From CALBPI01 sp039187375 (GTDB taxonomy: Bacteria > Pseudomonadota > Gammaproteobacteria > Steroidobacterales > Woeseiaceae), in assembly GCA_039187375.1 (NCBI GenBank), contig JBCCZN010000001.1, positions 1 to 43,829 of the forward strand: 43,829 nt of DNA. Direction: 5' to 3'. Of this stretch, positions 16,031 through 23,356 are shown piece after piece (the stretch's first letter is position 1; the number at the start of each line of letters is the position of its first letter). The notes under the pieces were generated by a model that saw only the letters and a list, made by a program, of their open reading frames with translations, did not search any database and was not told where the DNA came from. A program made the position numbers and the translations under genes.

Positions 16031-17214
16031 GTCGGCTCTGGGACAAGGGGGCCTCGCTCGATGAGCGTGTGTTGCGCTACACCGCCGGTGAAGATCATCA
16101 GCTAGATGCCCGTCTGGTGCGTTACGACGTGCAGGGTTCAACCGCGCATGCCGGGATGTTGCTGGCACAATCCCTGATCAGCTCAGACGATCATGCGGCC
16201 ATCGTCGAAGGACTGACACAGTTGGCCGCCGAACACGCCAACGGTGATTGGCACATTGCACTGGCCGAGGAAGATGTCCACACCGCACTCGAATCGCGCC
16301 TGACCGAGCGCATTGGTGCAGCCGGTGGCCGGCTGCATCTGGGGCGCTCACGTAATGATCAGGTGCTCACCGCCCTGCGGCTTTATTTGCGCGATGCGGT
16401 GAGCGGGTTGGCCGAGCAGACCAGTGGCGTCGTGCGGGCATTGTTCGAACTGGCCGGGCGCGAGGCCGAGACCGAGCTACCCGGATACACGCACATGCAA
16501 CAGGCGATGCCGAGCAGTGTGGCGCTTTGGGCTGGTGGCTTTGCGGCCAATTTGGATGACGACATTGAATCGCTCAAACGCGTCAATGCGCGTATCAATC
16601 AATCTCCATTGGGCAGCGCAGCCGGCTACGGCACGCCCGGCGTACCGATCGACCGCCGCCAGACGGCCGAGTCACTCGCCTTCGATCGAGTACAGGAACC
16701 AGTAACCGCTGTACAGCTCTCTCGTGGCAAGGCCGAGGCGCAATTGTGTTTCGAGATCACGTTGTTGCTGGGTGACGTAGCACGTATCGCCAGCGATCTG
16801 CTGCTGTTCTACACACAAGAATTCGCCTACGTCAGTCTGCCCGACTCACTGACGACCGGCTCGTCGATCATGCCGCAGAAACGCAACCCGGATGTGCTCG
16901 AGCTAGTCCGCGCCGCACCCGCAACCGCCCAAGCTTGCCTGGATGAATGCTTGATGCTCACGCTCAAACTAAGCTCCGGCTATCACCGAGATCTGCAGCG
17001 CTTGAAGGCACCGCTATTCCGGGCAATTGATCTGGCCGATGACACGCTGGCCATCATGCAGCCGTTGCTCGACGGCGTCCGCTTCAAGCCGGACAACATC
17101 CAAATGAGTAAGGGCTTGTATGCCACAGAGGCGGCAAATCGACTGGTGGTCGAAGAGGGCATGACATTCCGCGACGCCTATAAGCAAATCGGCAAGCAAT
17201 TCAGCGCAGACTGA
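16027..17214 (+). CDS. argH: Argininosuccinate lyase
   Basis: Cleaves argininosuccinate to arginine and fumarate, the last step. Of the fumarase/aspartase superfamily: the signature GSSIMPQKRNPD is at residues 278-289, with HLGRSRNDQVLTALRL and PGYTHMQQAMPSS as the other conserved blocks. The 395-residue length is short compared with the usual ~450-460; the C-terminal domain ends soon after EEGMTFRDAYKQIG, where longer members continue by some 60 residues. A clean stop follows, and similarly short forms are known beside acylornithine transcarbamylases. It overlaps argB by ATGA and closes the operon. Confidence 0.95.
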   Translation: MSRLWDKGASLDERVLRYTAGEDHQLDARLVRYDVQGSTAHAGMLLAQSLISSDDHAAIVEGLTQLAAEHANGDWHIALAEEDVHTALESRLTERIGAAGGRLHLGRSRNDQVLTALRLYLRDAVSGLAEQTSGVVRALFELAGREAETELPGYTHMQQAMPSSVALWAGGFAANLDDDIESLKRVNARINQSPLGSAAGYGTPGVPIDRRQTAESLAFDRVQEPVTAVQLSRGKAEAQLCFEITLLLGDVARIASDLLLFYTQEFAYVSLPDSLTTGSSIMPQKRNPDVLELVRAAPATAQACLDECLMLTLKLSSGYHRDLQRLKAPLFRAIDLADDTLAIMQPLLDGVRFKPDNIQMSKGLYATEAANRLVVEEGMTFRDAYKQIGKQFSAD

Positions 17215-17246
17215 CGCCCGATCGGCGCACGCGTTACACTGGCAAG

Positions 17247-17678
17247 ATGATCTGGTTCAACGATACGATGCCGGCGCTGTCGGCACTCAACCAACTCAGC
17301 CAAAACACATTGCTAGAGACGCTCGATATTCGTATGGAGGAGATTGGTGATGATTTCCTGCGGGCGAGCATGCCGGTTGACCACCGCACGCATCAGCCTT
17401 ATGGACTGCTGCATGGCGGTGCCAATGTTGTGCTAGCGGAATCCCTTGGCAGCACCGCGGGCGCCTGCTGTGTCGATGTGCGCCAGTGTCGCATCGTCGG
17501 ACTCGACATTAATGCGAACCACCTTCGCAGCGTCACCAGCGGCCGTGTCACCGGTACCGCGACCGCGCGTCACCTCGGCCGCAGCACACAGGTCTGGAAT
17601 ATCGACATTGTCGATGAACGCGGCAAGCTCATCTGTACGTCACGTCTGACCAATGCGGTCATCGCGATGAATCGATAA
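17247..17678 (+). CDS. Hotdog-fold acyl-CoA thioesterase (PaaI/YdiI-like)
   Basis: A 143-residue single hotdog-domain thioesterase. The segments HQPYGLLHGGANVVLAESLGS (residues ~49-69), GLDINANHLRSV and GRSTQVWNIDIVDERGKLICTSRLT match the YdiI/EntH group. In that group the Glu in VVLAES serves as catalytic base. Members hydrolyse aryl- or acyl-CoAs such as DHNA-CoA; the substrate here is open. It starts 32 bases after argH, so it might be read from the same transcript, and its stop overlaps the lptM start (TAATG). Confidence 0.92.
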   Translation: MIWFNDTMPALSALNQLSQNTLLETLDIRMEEIGDDFLRASMPVDHRTHQPYGLLHGGANVVLAESLGSTAGACCVDVRQCRIVGLDINANHLRSVTSGRVTGTATARHLGRSTQVWNIDIVDERGKLICTSRLTNAVIAMNR

Positions 17679-17878
17679 TGACCCGAACCCGACTCTTTTT
17701 ATTGAGTGTAGTGCTGTCCTTTGGCGTGTCTGCTTGCGGCCAAACCGGTGAACTGTACCGACCAGACGCCGCGCCCGTTCCTTCACCGGTATCGCCACCG
17801 CCGCGTGACGTGACACCGGACACGCTGCCCACCCCTGCCAACGAAGAAGCCGATGACGAAAAAACTGCTGCTGGTTGA
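17678..17878 (+). CDS. lptM: Small lipoprotein, LptM (YifL)-like
   Basis: A 66-residue lipoprotein. It has a signal peptide with lipobox VSAC, and lipidation at Cys20 is predicted. The mature start CGQTGELYRP matches the LptM pattern CG..GPLY.P. LptM assists maturation of the LptDE lipopolysaccharide translocon at the outer membrane. After this a Pro/Asp-rich tail follows. The start overlaps the thioesterase stop by one base and its end overlaps the polA start by 26 bases in another frame. LptM genes are more often beside lysA/dapF, so this position is unusual. Confidence 0.85.
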   Translation: MTRTRLFLLSVVLSFGVSACGQTGELYRPDAAPVPSPVSPPPRDVTPDTLPTPANEEADDEKTAAG

Positions 17879-20549
17879 CGGCTCGTCCTACCTGTTTCGC
17901 GCCTTTCACGCACTGCCACCGCTGACAAGCTCCAAAGGCATGCCAACCGGAGCCATCCACGGCGTGCTGAACATGTTGAACAAGTTATTGCGCGATGAAC
18001 AACCCGATTTTGTCGGCGTGGTGTTCGATGCACCGGGCAAGACGTTTCGCGACACGATGTTCGAGGATTACAAAGCACAACGACCACCAATGCCCGACGA
18101 ACTGCGCACCCAGATCCAGCCCATACTCGATATTGTTGAGGCGATGGGTCTACCGCTACTGCGTGTCGGCGGCGTGGAGGCCGACGATGTCATCGGCACA
18201 CTTGCTGTGCAGGCCGCGGCGGCGGGCCTTGAGACCATCGTCTCAACCAGCGACAAGGACATGGCTCAGTTAGTTCAGCCGCAGATCACGCTCGTCAATA
18301 CGATGAGCGATACCGTCATGGACCGGGATGGCGTCAAGGCCAAGTTCGATGTCTGGCCGGAGCAGATCATAGACTATCTTGCGCTTGTCGGTGACAGTGC
18401 CGATAACATCCCTGGCGTCCCGCGCGTCGGTGCTAAAACGGCGGCGAAGTGGCTCAACCTCTACGACTCCGTCGACGGCATCATTGAGCACGCCGATGAA
18501 ATCAAGGGCAAGGTCGGTGAGAGCCTGCGCGAACATATCCAACCCCTACGCCAGTATCAGGCGTTAACGACGATCAAGTGTGACGTCGAACTTGAGCATG
18601 CGCCGGACGCCCTGGCGCCTACACCACCCGTTGTCGAGACACTACGCGAGTTGTATCGCGAGCTGGAGCTGAACACACTGCTGCGCCAACTCGAAGAGCA
18701 ACATGGCAGCGCTGAGAGTATCGAAGCGATGCCGGAGGCACCCGAGGCACGCTACGACATTGTGCTCTCGCAATCCGAGTTCGAAGACTGGATGCAACGT
18801 ATTGAATCGGCCGATCTGGTCGCCATCGATACGGAAACTAATAGTCTTGACTATATGCAGGCCGAATTAGTCGGTATTAGCCTTTGCGTTGAAGCCGGCC
18901 ACGCCTGTTATCTGCCGTTGGTGCATGACTACGATGGCGCGCCGCAACAGCTTGAACGTGATGTGGTGCTTGCGCGCATGCGTCGATGGCTGGAGGACGA
19001 TACGGCCGCCAAGGTTGGACATCACCTCAAATACGACGCCCACATTTTTGCTCGATACGAGATTACGCTTCGAGGTATCGCGGAAGACTCGATGTTGCAG
19101 TCCTACGTATTCGACAGCACCGCATCGCGTCACGATATGGACTCATTGGCGCGCCATTACCTTGGTGTCAGCACACTCAAGTATGAAGATGTCGCTGGCA
19201 AGGGCGCAAAGCAAGTGACCTTTGACAAGGTCGATCTCAAACAAGCCGGACCCTACGCCGCCGAAGATGCGGACATTACCTTGCGACTGCATCAAACGTT
19301 GCGCGACAAACTGTCGACCATCGAATCGTTGCAGCGTGTTTACCGTGACATCGAACAACCGCTCGTGCCAGTACTCTGGCAGATGGAAGAGACCGGTGTG
19401 CTATTGGACGTCGACCTGCTGGCAACACAAAGCAGCGAGCTCAGCACAACCATGCAAGCACTCGAAATCAAAGCGCATAAACTGGCTGGCAAGGCGTTCA
19501 ATCTCGGTTCTCCAAAACAACTTGGGCAGATTTTGTTCGAGGAGCTAGGGTTGCCAGTACTGCAGAAAACAGCAAAGGGAGCACCGTCCACCGCCGAGAG
19601 TGTGCTGGCGGAACTGGCCGCGGAGTACGAACTGCCGGAGGTCATTCTCGAATTTCGTAGTGTTTCAAAACTCAAGAGTACGTATACCGACAAGTTGCCA
19701 CTACTGGTCGCTGATGATGGACGCGTGCATACGTCCTACCACCAAGCGGTCGCTGCGACCGGACGACTCTCGTCATCCGACCCGAATTTGCAGAACATAC
19801 CGATCAGAACGCCGGAAGGGCGCCGTATACGCCAGGCATTCATTGCGCCGGATGGATATCGGCTGCTCGCTGCCGACTACTCACAGATAGAACTGCGCAT
19901 CATGGCGCATTTATCACAGGATGAGGGACTGCTCAGTGCGTTCGCTGAAGATGCCGACGTACACCGTGCGACGGCAGCAGAAGTATTTGGCGTTAACGTG
20001 GACGCGGTCAGCAGCGATCAACGGCGCTCTGCCAAGGCGATCAACTTTGGATTGATTTACGGTATGAGCGCGTTTGGTCTTGCCAAGCAACTCAATATCG
20101 GTCGAGCCGAAGCACAGCAATATGTCGATACATACTTTGCCCGTTACCCGGGTGTCCATGACTATATGGAGCGCACCCGCGAACAGGCACGCGATCAAGG
20201 CTACGTCGAGACGATCCATGGACGCCGACTGCACCTGCCGGAGATCAAGTCTCGCAATGTGCAGCGTCGTCAGTATGCCGAACGCAGTGCGATCAATGCC
20301 CCAATGCAAGGCAGCGCCGCGGACATCATCAAACTCGCGATGCTCGATGTGCACCGTTGGCTGGCGGACTCAAACACTAATGCAAGGCTCATTATGCAGG
20401 TACATGATGAGCTGGTACTCGAGGTCGCGGAAGCCGAGGCTGAATCGATCATGCACGAGGTCGTGAAGCGTATGGGCGATGCCAGCAATCTCGATGTGCC
20501 ACTAAAGGTTGACGCTGCGCTGGGCGACAACTGGGACGAGGCACACTAA
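17853..20549 (+). CDS. polA: DNA polymerase I
   Basis: Repair and Okazaki-processing polymerase of 898 residues with all three domains. The N-terminal 5'-3' exonuclease begins LLLVDGSSYLFRAFHALP and has GVEADDVIGTLA and STSDKDMAQLV. The 3'-5' proofreading site looks intact: AIDTETNSL, HHLKYDAHI and YAAEDADITL supply the metal ligands. Polymerase motifs A (DYSQIELRIMAHLS), B (RRSAKAINFGLIYG) and C (QVHDELVLEV) are present. ATG 17853 lies inside the end of lptM and gives the standard N-terminus. The gene ends four bases into the convergent pseudopilin gene. Confidence 0.98.
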   Translation: MTKKLLLVDGSSYLFRAFHALPPLTSSKGMPTGAIHGVLNMLNKLLRDEQPDFVGVVFDAPGKTFRDTMFEDYKAQRPPMPDELRTQIQPILDIVEAMGLPLLRVGGVEADDVIGTLAVQAAAAGLETIVSTSDKDMAQLVQPQITLVNTMSDTVMDRDGVKAKFDVWPEQIIDYLALVGDSADNIPGVPRVGAKTAAKWLNLYDSVDGIIEHADEIKGKVGESLREHIQPLRQYQALTTIKCDVELEHAPDALAPTPPVVETLRELYRELELNTLLRQLEEQHGSAESIEAMPEAPEARYDIVLSQSEFEDWMQRIESADLVAIDTETNSLDYMQAELVGISLCVEAGHACYLPLVHDYDGAPQQLERDVVLARMRRWLEDDTAAKVGHHLKYDAHIFARYEITLRGIAEDSMLQSYVFDSTASRHDMDSLARHYLGVSTLKYEDVAGKGAKQVTFDKVDLKQAGPYAAEDADITLRLHQTLRDKLSTIESLQRVYRDIEQPLVPVLWQMEETGVLLDVDLLATQSSELSTTMQALEIKAHKLAGKAFNLGSPKQLGQILFEELGLPVLQKTAKGAPSTAESVLAELAAEYELPEVILEFRSVSKLKSTYTDKLPLLVADDGRVHTSYHQAVAATGRLSSSDPNLQNIPIRTPEGRRIRQAFIAPDGYRLLAADYSQIELRIMAHLSQDEGLLSAFAEDADVHRATAAEVFGVNVDAVSSDQRRSAKAINFGLIYGMSAFGLAKQLNIGRAEAQQYVDTYFARYPGVHDYMERTREQARDQGYVETIHGRRLHLPEIKSRNVQRRQYAERSAINAPMQGSAADIIKLAMLDVHRWLADSNTNARLIMQVHDELVLEVAEAEAESIMHEVVKRMGDASNLDVPLKVDAALGDNWDEAH

Positions 20550-21127
20550 CGCGCAGCCAGATAGACGATAAATCGGCTCGTGGCTGAGCTGGCGGCGCTT
20601 TGGCGCGCAACCTGACCGGCTGAATACCACGCGCCATCACCGCTAGTTACATCCCCGTCACCATCGATGATATCGCTCAGTCGACGGCCGTCCTCATCAT
20701 TGGTAGCAATAAAAAACAGCAACGCGGTGTCGGTCGTTTCTCGAACACCATCGCCATCCAGATCGAAGTGGTTCGGTGCGTTGTTGACCGGCCAAATACC
20801 AAAGTCTGTCGTATCGCGTGCGATGCGCTCCAGCACGTCCCCCTCTACATACGGACCATCCCATCCTGCAATATTATTGTTGCGTATTAGGTGATCGTCG
20901 GTGAGGCTGGTGTTGTTCGGTCGATGAAATGGCAACGTGCCGGTATCGGCGTAGAAGCGGGCAACCGCCGTACGCAACGTGCGGATATCGGCAGCGAATG
21001 TCGATATCCGCGCATCGCGAATGGCATCGAAGATCATCGGCGTTGCCATCGCCGCCAGAATCGCGATGACGGCAACCACACCGATCATCTCCATCAGCGT
21101 GAAGCCACGGTGACTCTCAGGTCTCAT
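20546..21127 (-). CDS. Type IV pilin-like pseudopilin, paralogue 2 of 3
   Basis: A 193-residue prepilin with processing site G^FTLME and an N-terminal helix almost identical to that of the protein at 1749..2345, including MIGVVAVIAILAAMATPMI. The globular domain has ARFYADTGTLPFHRP, GWDGPYVEGDV, FDLDGDGVRETTDTALLF and IIDGDGDVTSGDGAW. The DGDG loops look like calcium sites. It is the second gene of a pair, three bases after the pseudopilin at 21131..21730, and is convergent with polA, overlapping by four bases. Most likely a GspG/GspH-like fibre subunit; no other secretion genes are near. Confidence 0.9.
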   Translation of the reverse strand: MRPESHRGFTLMEMIGVVAVIAILAAMATPMIFDAIRDARISTFAADIRTLRTAVARFYADTGTLPFHRPNNTSLTDDHLIRNNNIAGWDGPYVEGDVLERIARDTTDFGIWPVNNAPNHFDLDGDGVRETTDTALLFFIATNDEDGRRLSDIIDGDGDVTSGDGAWYSAGQVARQSAASSATSRFIVYLAAR

Positions 21128-21130
21128 GGC

Positions 21131-21730
21131 TTAGTCGGCTGAAATCAGATAGATGCGATACCAATTGGTATTGCGGGTACCGTACCACTGGCGCATGACC
21201 GTGCCGGAGGCGAACCAAGCACCCGCACCAGAATCGACATCTCCATCGCCATCGAGGATATCGCTCAACATCCGCGCTTCTTCATTGCTCGGAATATTGA
21301 TGTACAGCATGGTTGATCGATTTGTTTCGCGAACGCCGTCACCGTCCAGGTCGAAGTGATTGGGGGCGTCAGTGCGTATCGGCCAGACACCAAACGACGT
21401 GCTGGTCTGGGGAATCGGCATGTTCAATTGACTATCGAGATACGGACCGTCCCAACCAGCAACCGGATTTGATGACCGATTCGCCATCAACAGGCCATTT
21501 GAGTCGTTGTCAATATTCGGGCGATGCCACGGATGCTGCGAGGTGTCCAGGTTGTAGCGCGTGACCGCTGAGCGCAACTCGCGCACCTCCTGCGCAATTG
21601 CCGTGACCTTTGCCTTACGCACAGCATCGCGAATCATCGGCGTGGCAATTGCCGCCAGAATCCCAATTACGGCCACCACGCCGATCATTTCCATTAATGT
21701 AAAACCACGCACACTGCGATGCATCGCCAT
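21131..21730 (-). CDS. Type IV pilin-like pseudopilin, paralogue 3 of 3
   Basis: A 199-residue prepilin with site G^FTLME and the helix MIGVVAVIGILAAIATPMI. The mature domain resembles its neighbour throughout: VTRYNLDTSQHPWHRP, GWDGPYLDS, FGVWPI, HFDLDGDGVRETNRS and ILDGDGDVDSGAGAW. The pairing of two adjacent paralogues, plus a third 19 kb away, indicates duplication. It is the first gene of the pair. Its start lies about 100 bases upstream (in genomic direction) of the sRNA promoter on the opposite strand. Family is clear; the machine it belongs to is not seen. Confidence 0.9.
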   Translation of the reverse strand: MAMHRSVRGFTLMEMIGVVAVIGILAAIATPMIRDAVRKAKVTAIAQEVRELRSAVTRYNLDTSQHPWHRPNIDNDSNGLLMANRSSNPVAGWDGPYLDSQLNMPIPQTSTSFGVWPIRTDAPNHFDLDGDGVRETNRSTMLYINIPSNEEARMLSDILDGDGDVDSGAGAWFASGTVMRQWYGTRNTNWYRIYLISAD

Positions 21731-21830
21731 TCTCCAAAAAAATTACATATCGTTGGAGGTTAGCGACCGCACGGCGCCGGGCTTTAGGCAACCGGTCACA
21801 AACTCGATGCAGCTGCACTTTAGATTTAAC

Positions 21831-21858
21831 GGAACTAATTGGACTTGAGGTTTTCAAA
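21831..21858 (+). promoter_or_regulatory. Candidate sigmaE (AlgU)-type promoter of the small RNA
   Basis: GGAACT at 21831-21836 and TCAAA at 21854-21858 are separated by 17 bases. This fits the known sigmaE/AlgU pattern GGAACTT, ~16 bases, TCnAA. The expected start site falls near 21864-21868, just ahead of three hairpins and a terminator. ErsA of Pseudomonas aeruginosa, in the equivalent locus, is AlgU dependent, which supports the reading. The promoter call comes from two short motifs only. Confidence 0.55.
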
Positions 21859-21863
21859 CCTAT

Positions 21864-21972
21864 TGAGTGCGGTGAGTACTCGCCCGTTTTTCTCCTCCCT
21901 GGACGGGCAAACAACCTGGTTCCCCCAAGACCAGTTGCGTGATTCGCCCCGGCATGGCCGGGGCATTTTTTT
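21864..21972 (+). ncRNA. Candidate small regulatory RNA in the polA-engB locus (Spot 42/ErsA position)
   Basis: About 105-110 nt, inferred from a sigmaE-like promoter and an intrinsic terminator. Hairpin 1 pairs 21882-21887 (GCCCGT) with 21903-21908 (ACGGGC) around a 15-base pyrimidine-rich loop holding CTCCTCCC, which is complementary to Shine-Dalgarno sequences. Hairpin 2 pairs 21912-21920 with 21930-21937 (one bulged C) around a loop TCCCCCAAG. Hairpin 3 is the terminator. Nothing on this strand codes for a protein here. Spot 42 in E. coli and ErsA in Pseudomonas lie between polA and engB (yihA). Here two pseudopilin genes also intervene. A C-rich, loop-exposed seed suggests base-pairing to ribosome sites, probably with Hfq; that is inference. 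Confidence 0.7.
21946..21972 (+). terminator. Intrinsic terminator of the small RNA
   Basis: A perfect 8-bp GC stem, GCCCCGGC (21946-21953) with GCCGGGGC (21957-21964) and loop ATG, is followed by A and seven T. This is a textbook Rho-independent terminator on the plus strand. The T-run overlaps the stop codon of engB, which is on the other strand. No plus-strand gene precedes it, so it most simply ends the sRNA. Confidence 0.88.
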
Positions 21973-22567
21973 AAGCAGCAGCGTCAGGATTCAACATATC
22001 GATCAATTGGTCGACAGCTTCCTCAACGCCACTGCGTTGCAGCGATGAGAACAATTGCGCCGTACCGCGACCTGCTAGCACCTTGCGCGCCTGCAGCAAT
22101 GCCGTGGCCGCTGCGCCGCGCTTGAGTTTGTCGGACTTGGTTAATAATGCATGTACTGGAATCTGAAGCGCTTCGGCGAACGAAATCATTTGTTCATCAA
22201 AATCGCCGATCCCGCGACGGATATCGACAATCAAGAAGACGCCAGCGAGGGATCGACGATCTGAGAAATAGGCTTCCATCAGTGATTGCCAGTGCTGCTG
22301 AACCTTGGGCGCCACGCGCGCGAAGCCATAGCCAGGCAAATCGACGAGTCGCTTTGTAGGCGCTAATGCGAAAAAGTTGATGAGCTGGGTGCGCCCGGGT
22401 GTCTTCGATGTACGAGCAAACTGGCGCCGATTGACGAGCGTATTAATGGCGCTGGACTTACCGGCGTTGGATCTTCCAGCGAATGCGATCTCAGCGCCCT
22501 CGTCGGCCACAAGCTGAGAGACGTGATTGGCACTGGTCAGGAAATGAGCATCTGGAAATTGTGACAT
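21971..22567 (-). CDS. engB: Ribosome biogenesis GTPase EngB (YsxC/YihA)
   Basis: Essential-type GTPase for large ribosomal subunit assembly, 198 residues. G1 is GRSNAGKSS (residues 31-39), G2 is TPGRTQLINFF, G3 is DLPGYGFA and G4 is TKSDK. The start at 22567 gives the standard N-terminus (MSQFPDAHFLTSA). The frame runs further upstream to 22693, but that part would cross the cytochrome promoter. The neighbourhood with cytochrome c4 and dsbA is as in Pseudomonas. Divergent from the cytochrome gene. Confidence 0.96.
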   Translation of the reverse strand: MSQFPDAHFLTSANHVSQLVADEGAEIAFAGRSNAGKSSAINTLVNRRQFARTSKTPGRTQLINFFALAPTKRLVDLPGYGFARVAPKVQQHWQSLMEAYFSDRRSLAGVFLIVDIRRGIGDFDEQMISFAEALQIPVHALLTKSDKLKRGAAATALLQARKVLAGRGTAQLFSSLQRSGVEEAVDQLIDMLNPDAAA

Positions 22568-22606
22568 GATACAAGTTAGACAAATTAGCTTTTCGGCCGA
22601 TACGTG

Positions 22607-22612
22607 TATAAT
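22607..22612 (+). promoter_or_regulatory. Candidate -10 box for the cytochrome c4 gene
   Basis: A consensus TATAAT lies 57 bases before the cytochrome start in the divergent engB-cytochrome gap. The -35 side is poor; the hexamer at 17 bases is ATTAGC. The reverse strand of the same spot (ATTATACA) could serve engB. A hairpin-capable leader GTCGCCGCCGTAAGG follows. Confidence 0.45.
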
Positions 22613-22669
22613 AAAGAGCTTTGTCGCCGCCGTAAGGTGGTGGATTCTGTTGACGATGGATATTGAATC

Positions 22670-23341
22670 ATGAGTACGAATAAACTTGTACAAAACTTGG
22701 TCAATCGTGTCGCGCGCATGGTAACAGGTTGCACAGGCGCACTATTGTTGCTGGGCAGCGCGCACGCCGAGGAAACCGGATTCGTGACTGGCGATGCCGA
22801 AGCGGGTAAAGCCAAATCGACCGTCTGCGCCGCCTGTCACGGTGCGAATGGTGTTAGCGTCAACCCGGTCTGGCCAAGCCTGGCCGGCCAGCACGATCGC
22901 TACATCGTACAACAGCTTGAGTATTTCAAATCCGGCACACGCAACAATGTGTTGATGAATGGTCAGGCAATGCTGCTGTCGGAAGAGGATATGGCGGATT
23001 TAGCCGCTTATTTCGCCTCGCAGACACCAGCAGTGCGCGAAGTCGCTGATGCCGACTCCGTCGATATCGGCCGACGCCTGTATCGCGGCGGTGATCCCGA
23101 GCGCGGTTTGCCCGCCTGCATTGCCTGCCATGGCCCCGACGGTGGCGGCAACCCAGGATCACCCTATCCTGCGGTCGGTGGCCAACACGCCAGCTACGTT
23201 GCATCGAGCTTGCGTGAATACGCTGCAGATGACGACAAGCGCAGCAACACCGAAACCCAAAACATGATGACGACGATCGCGCTCAAGCTGGAGCCGAACG
23301 AAATCGACGCTTTGGCGTCTTACCTTCAGGGACTGAACTGA
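22670..23341 (+). CDS. Periplasmic diheme cytochrome c4
   Basis: A 223-residue exported diheme electron carrier. A signal peptide ends about LLGSAHA. Two heme-attachment sites are present, CAACH (residues 53-57) and CIACH (150-154), each opening a c-type domain with the repeated GQH..Y...L..Y and D...LA.Y pattern. The two halves are internally similar, as in cytochrome c4. This protein carries electrons from the bc1 complex towards terminal oxidases or nitrogen-oxide reductases. It sits between engB (divergent) and dsbA (15 bases downstream, same strand), as in Pseudomonas. Confidence 0.95.
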   Translation: MSTNKLVQNLVNRVARMVTGCTGALLLLGSAHAEETGFVTGDAEAGKAKSTVCAACHGANGVSVNPVWPSLAGQHDRYIVQQLEYFKSGTRNNVLMNGQAMLLSEEDMADLAAYFASQTPAVREVADADSVDIGRRLYRGGDPERGLPACIACHGPDGGGNPGSPYPAVGGQHASYVASSLREYAADDDKRSNTETQNMMTTIALKLEPNEIDALASYLQGLN

Positions 23342-23356
23342 CGGGAGCCAAACGAC

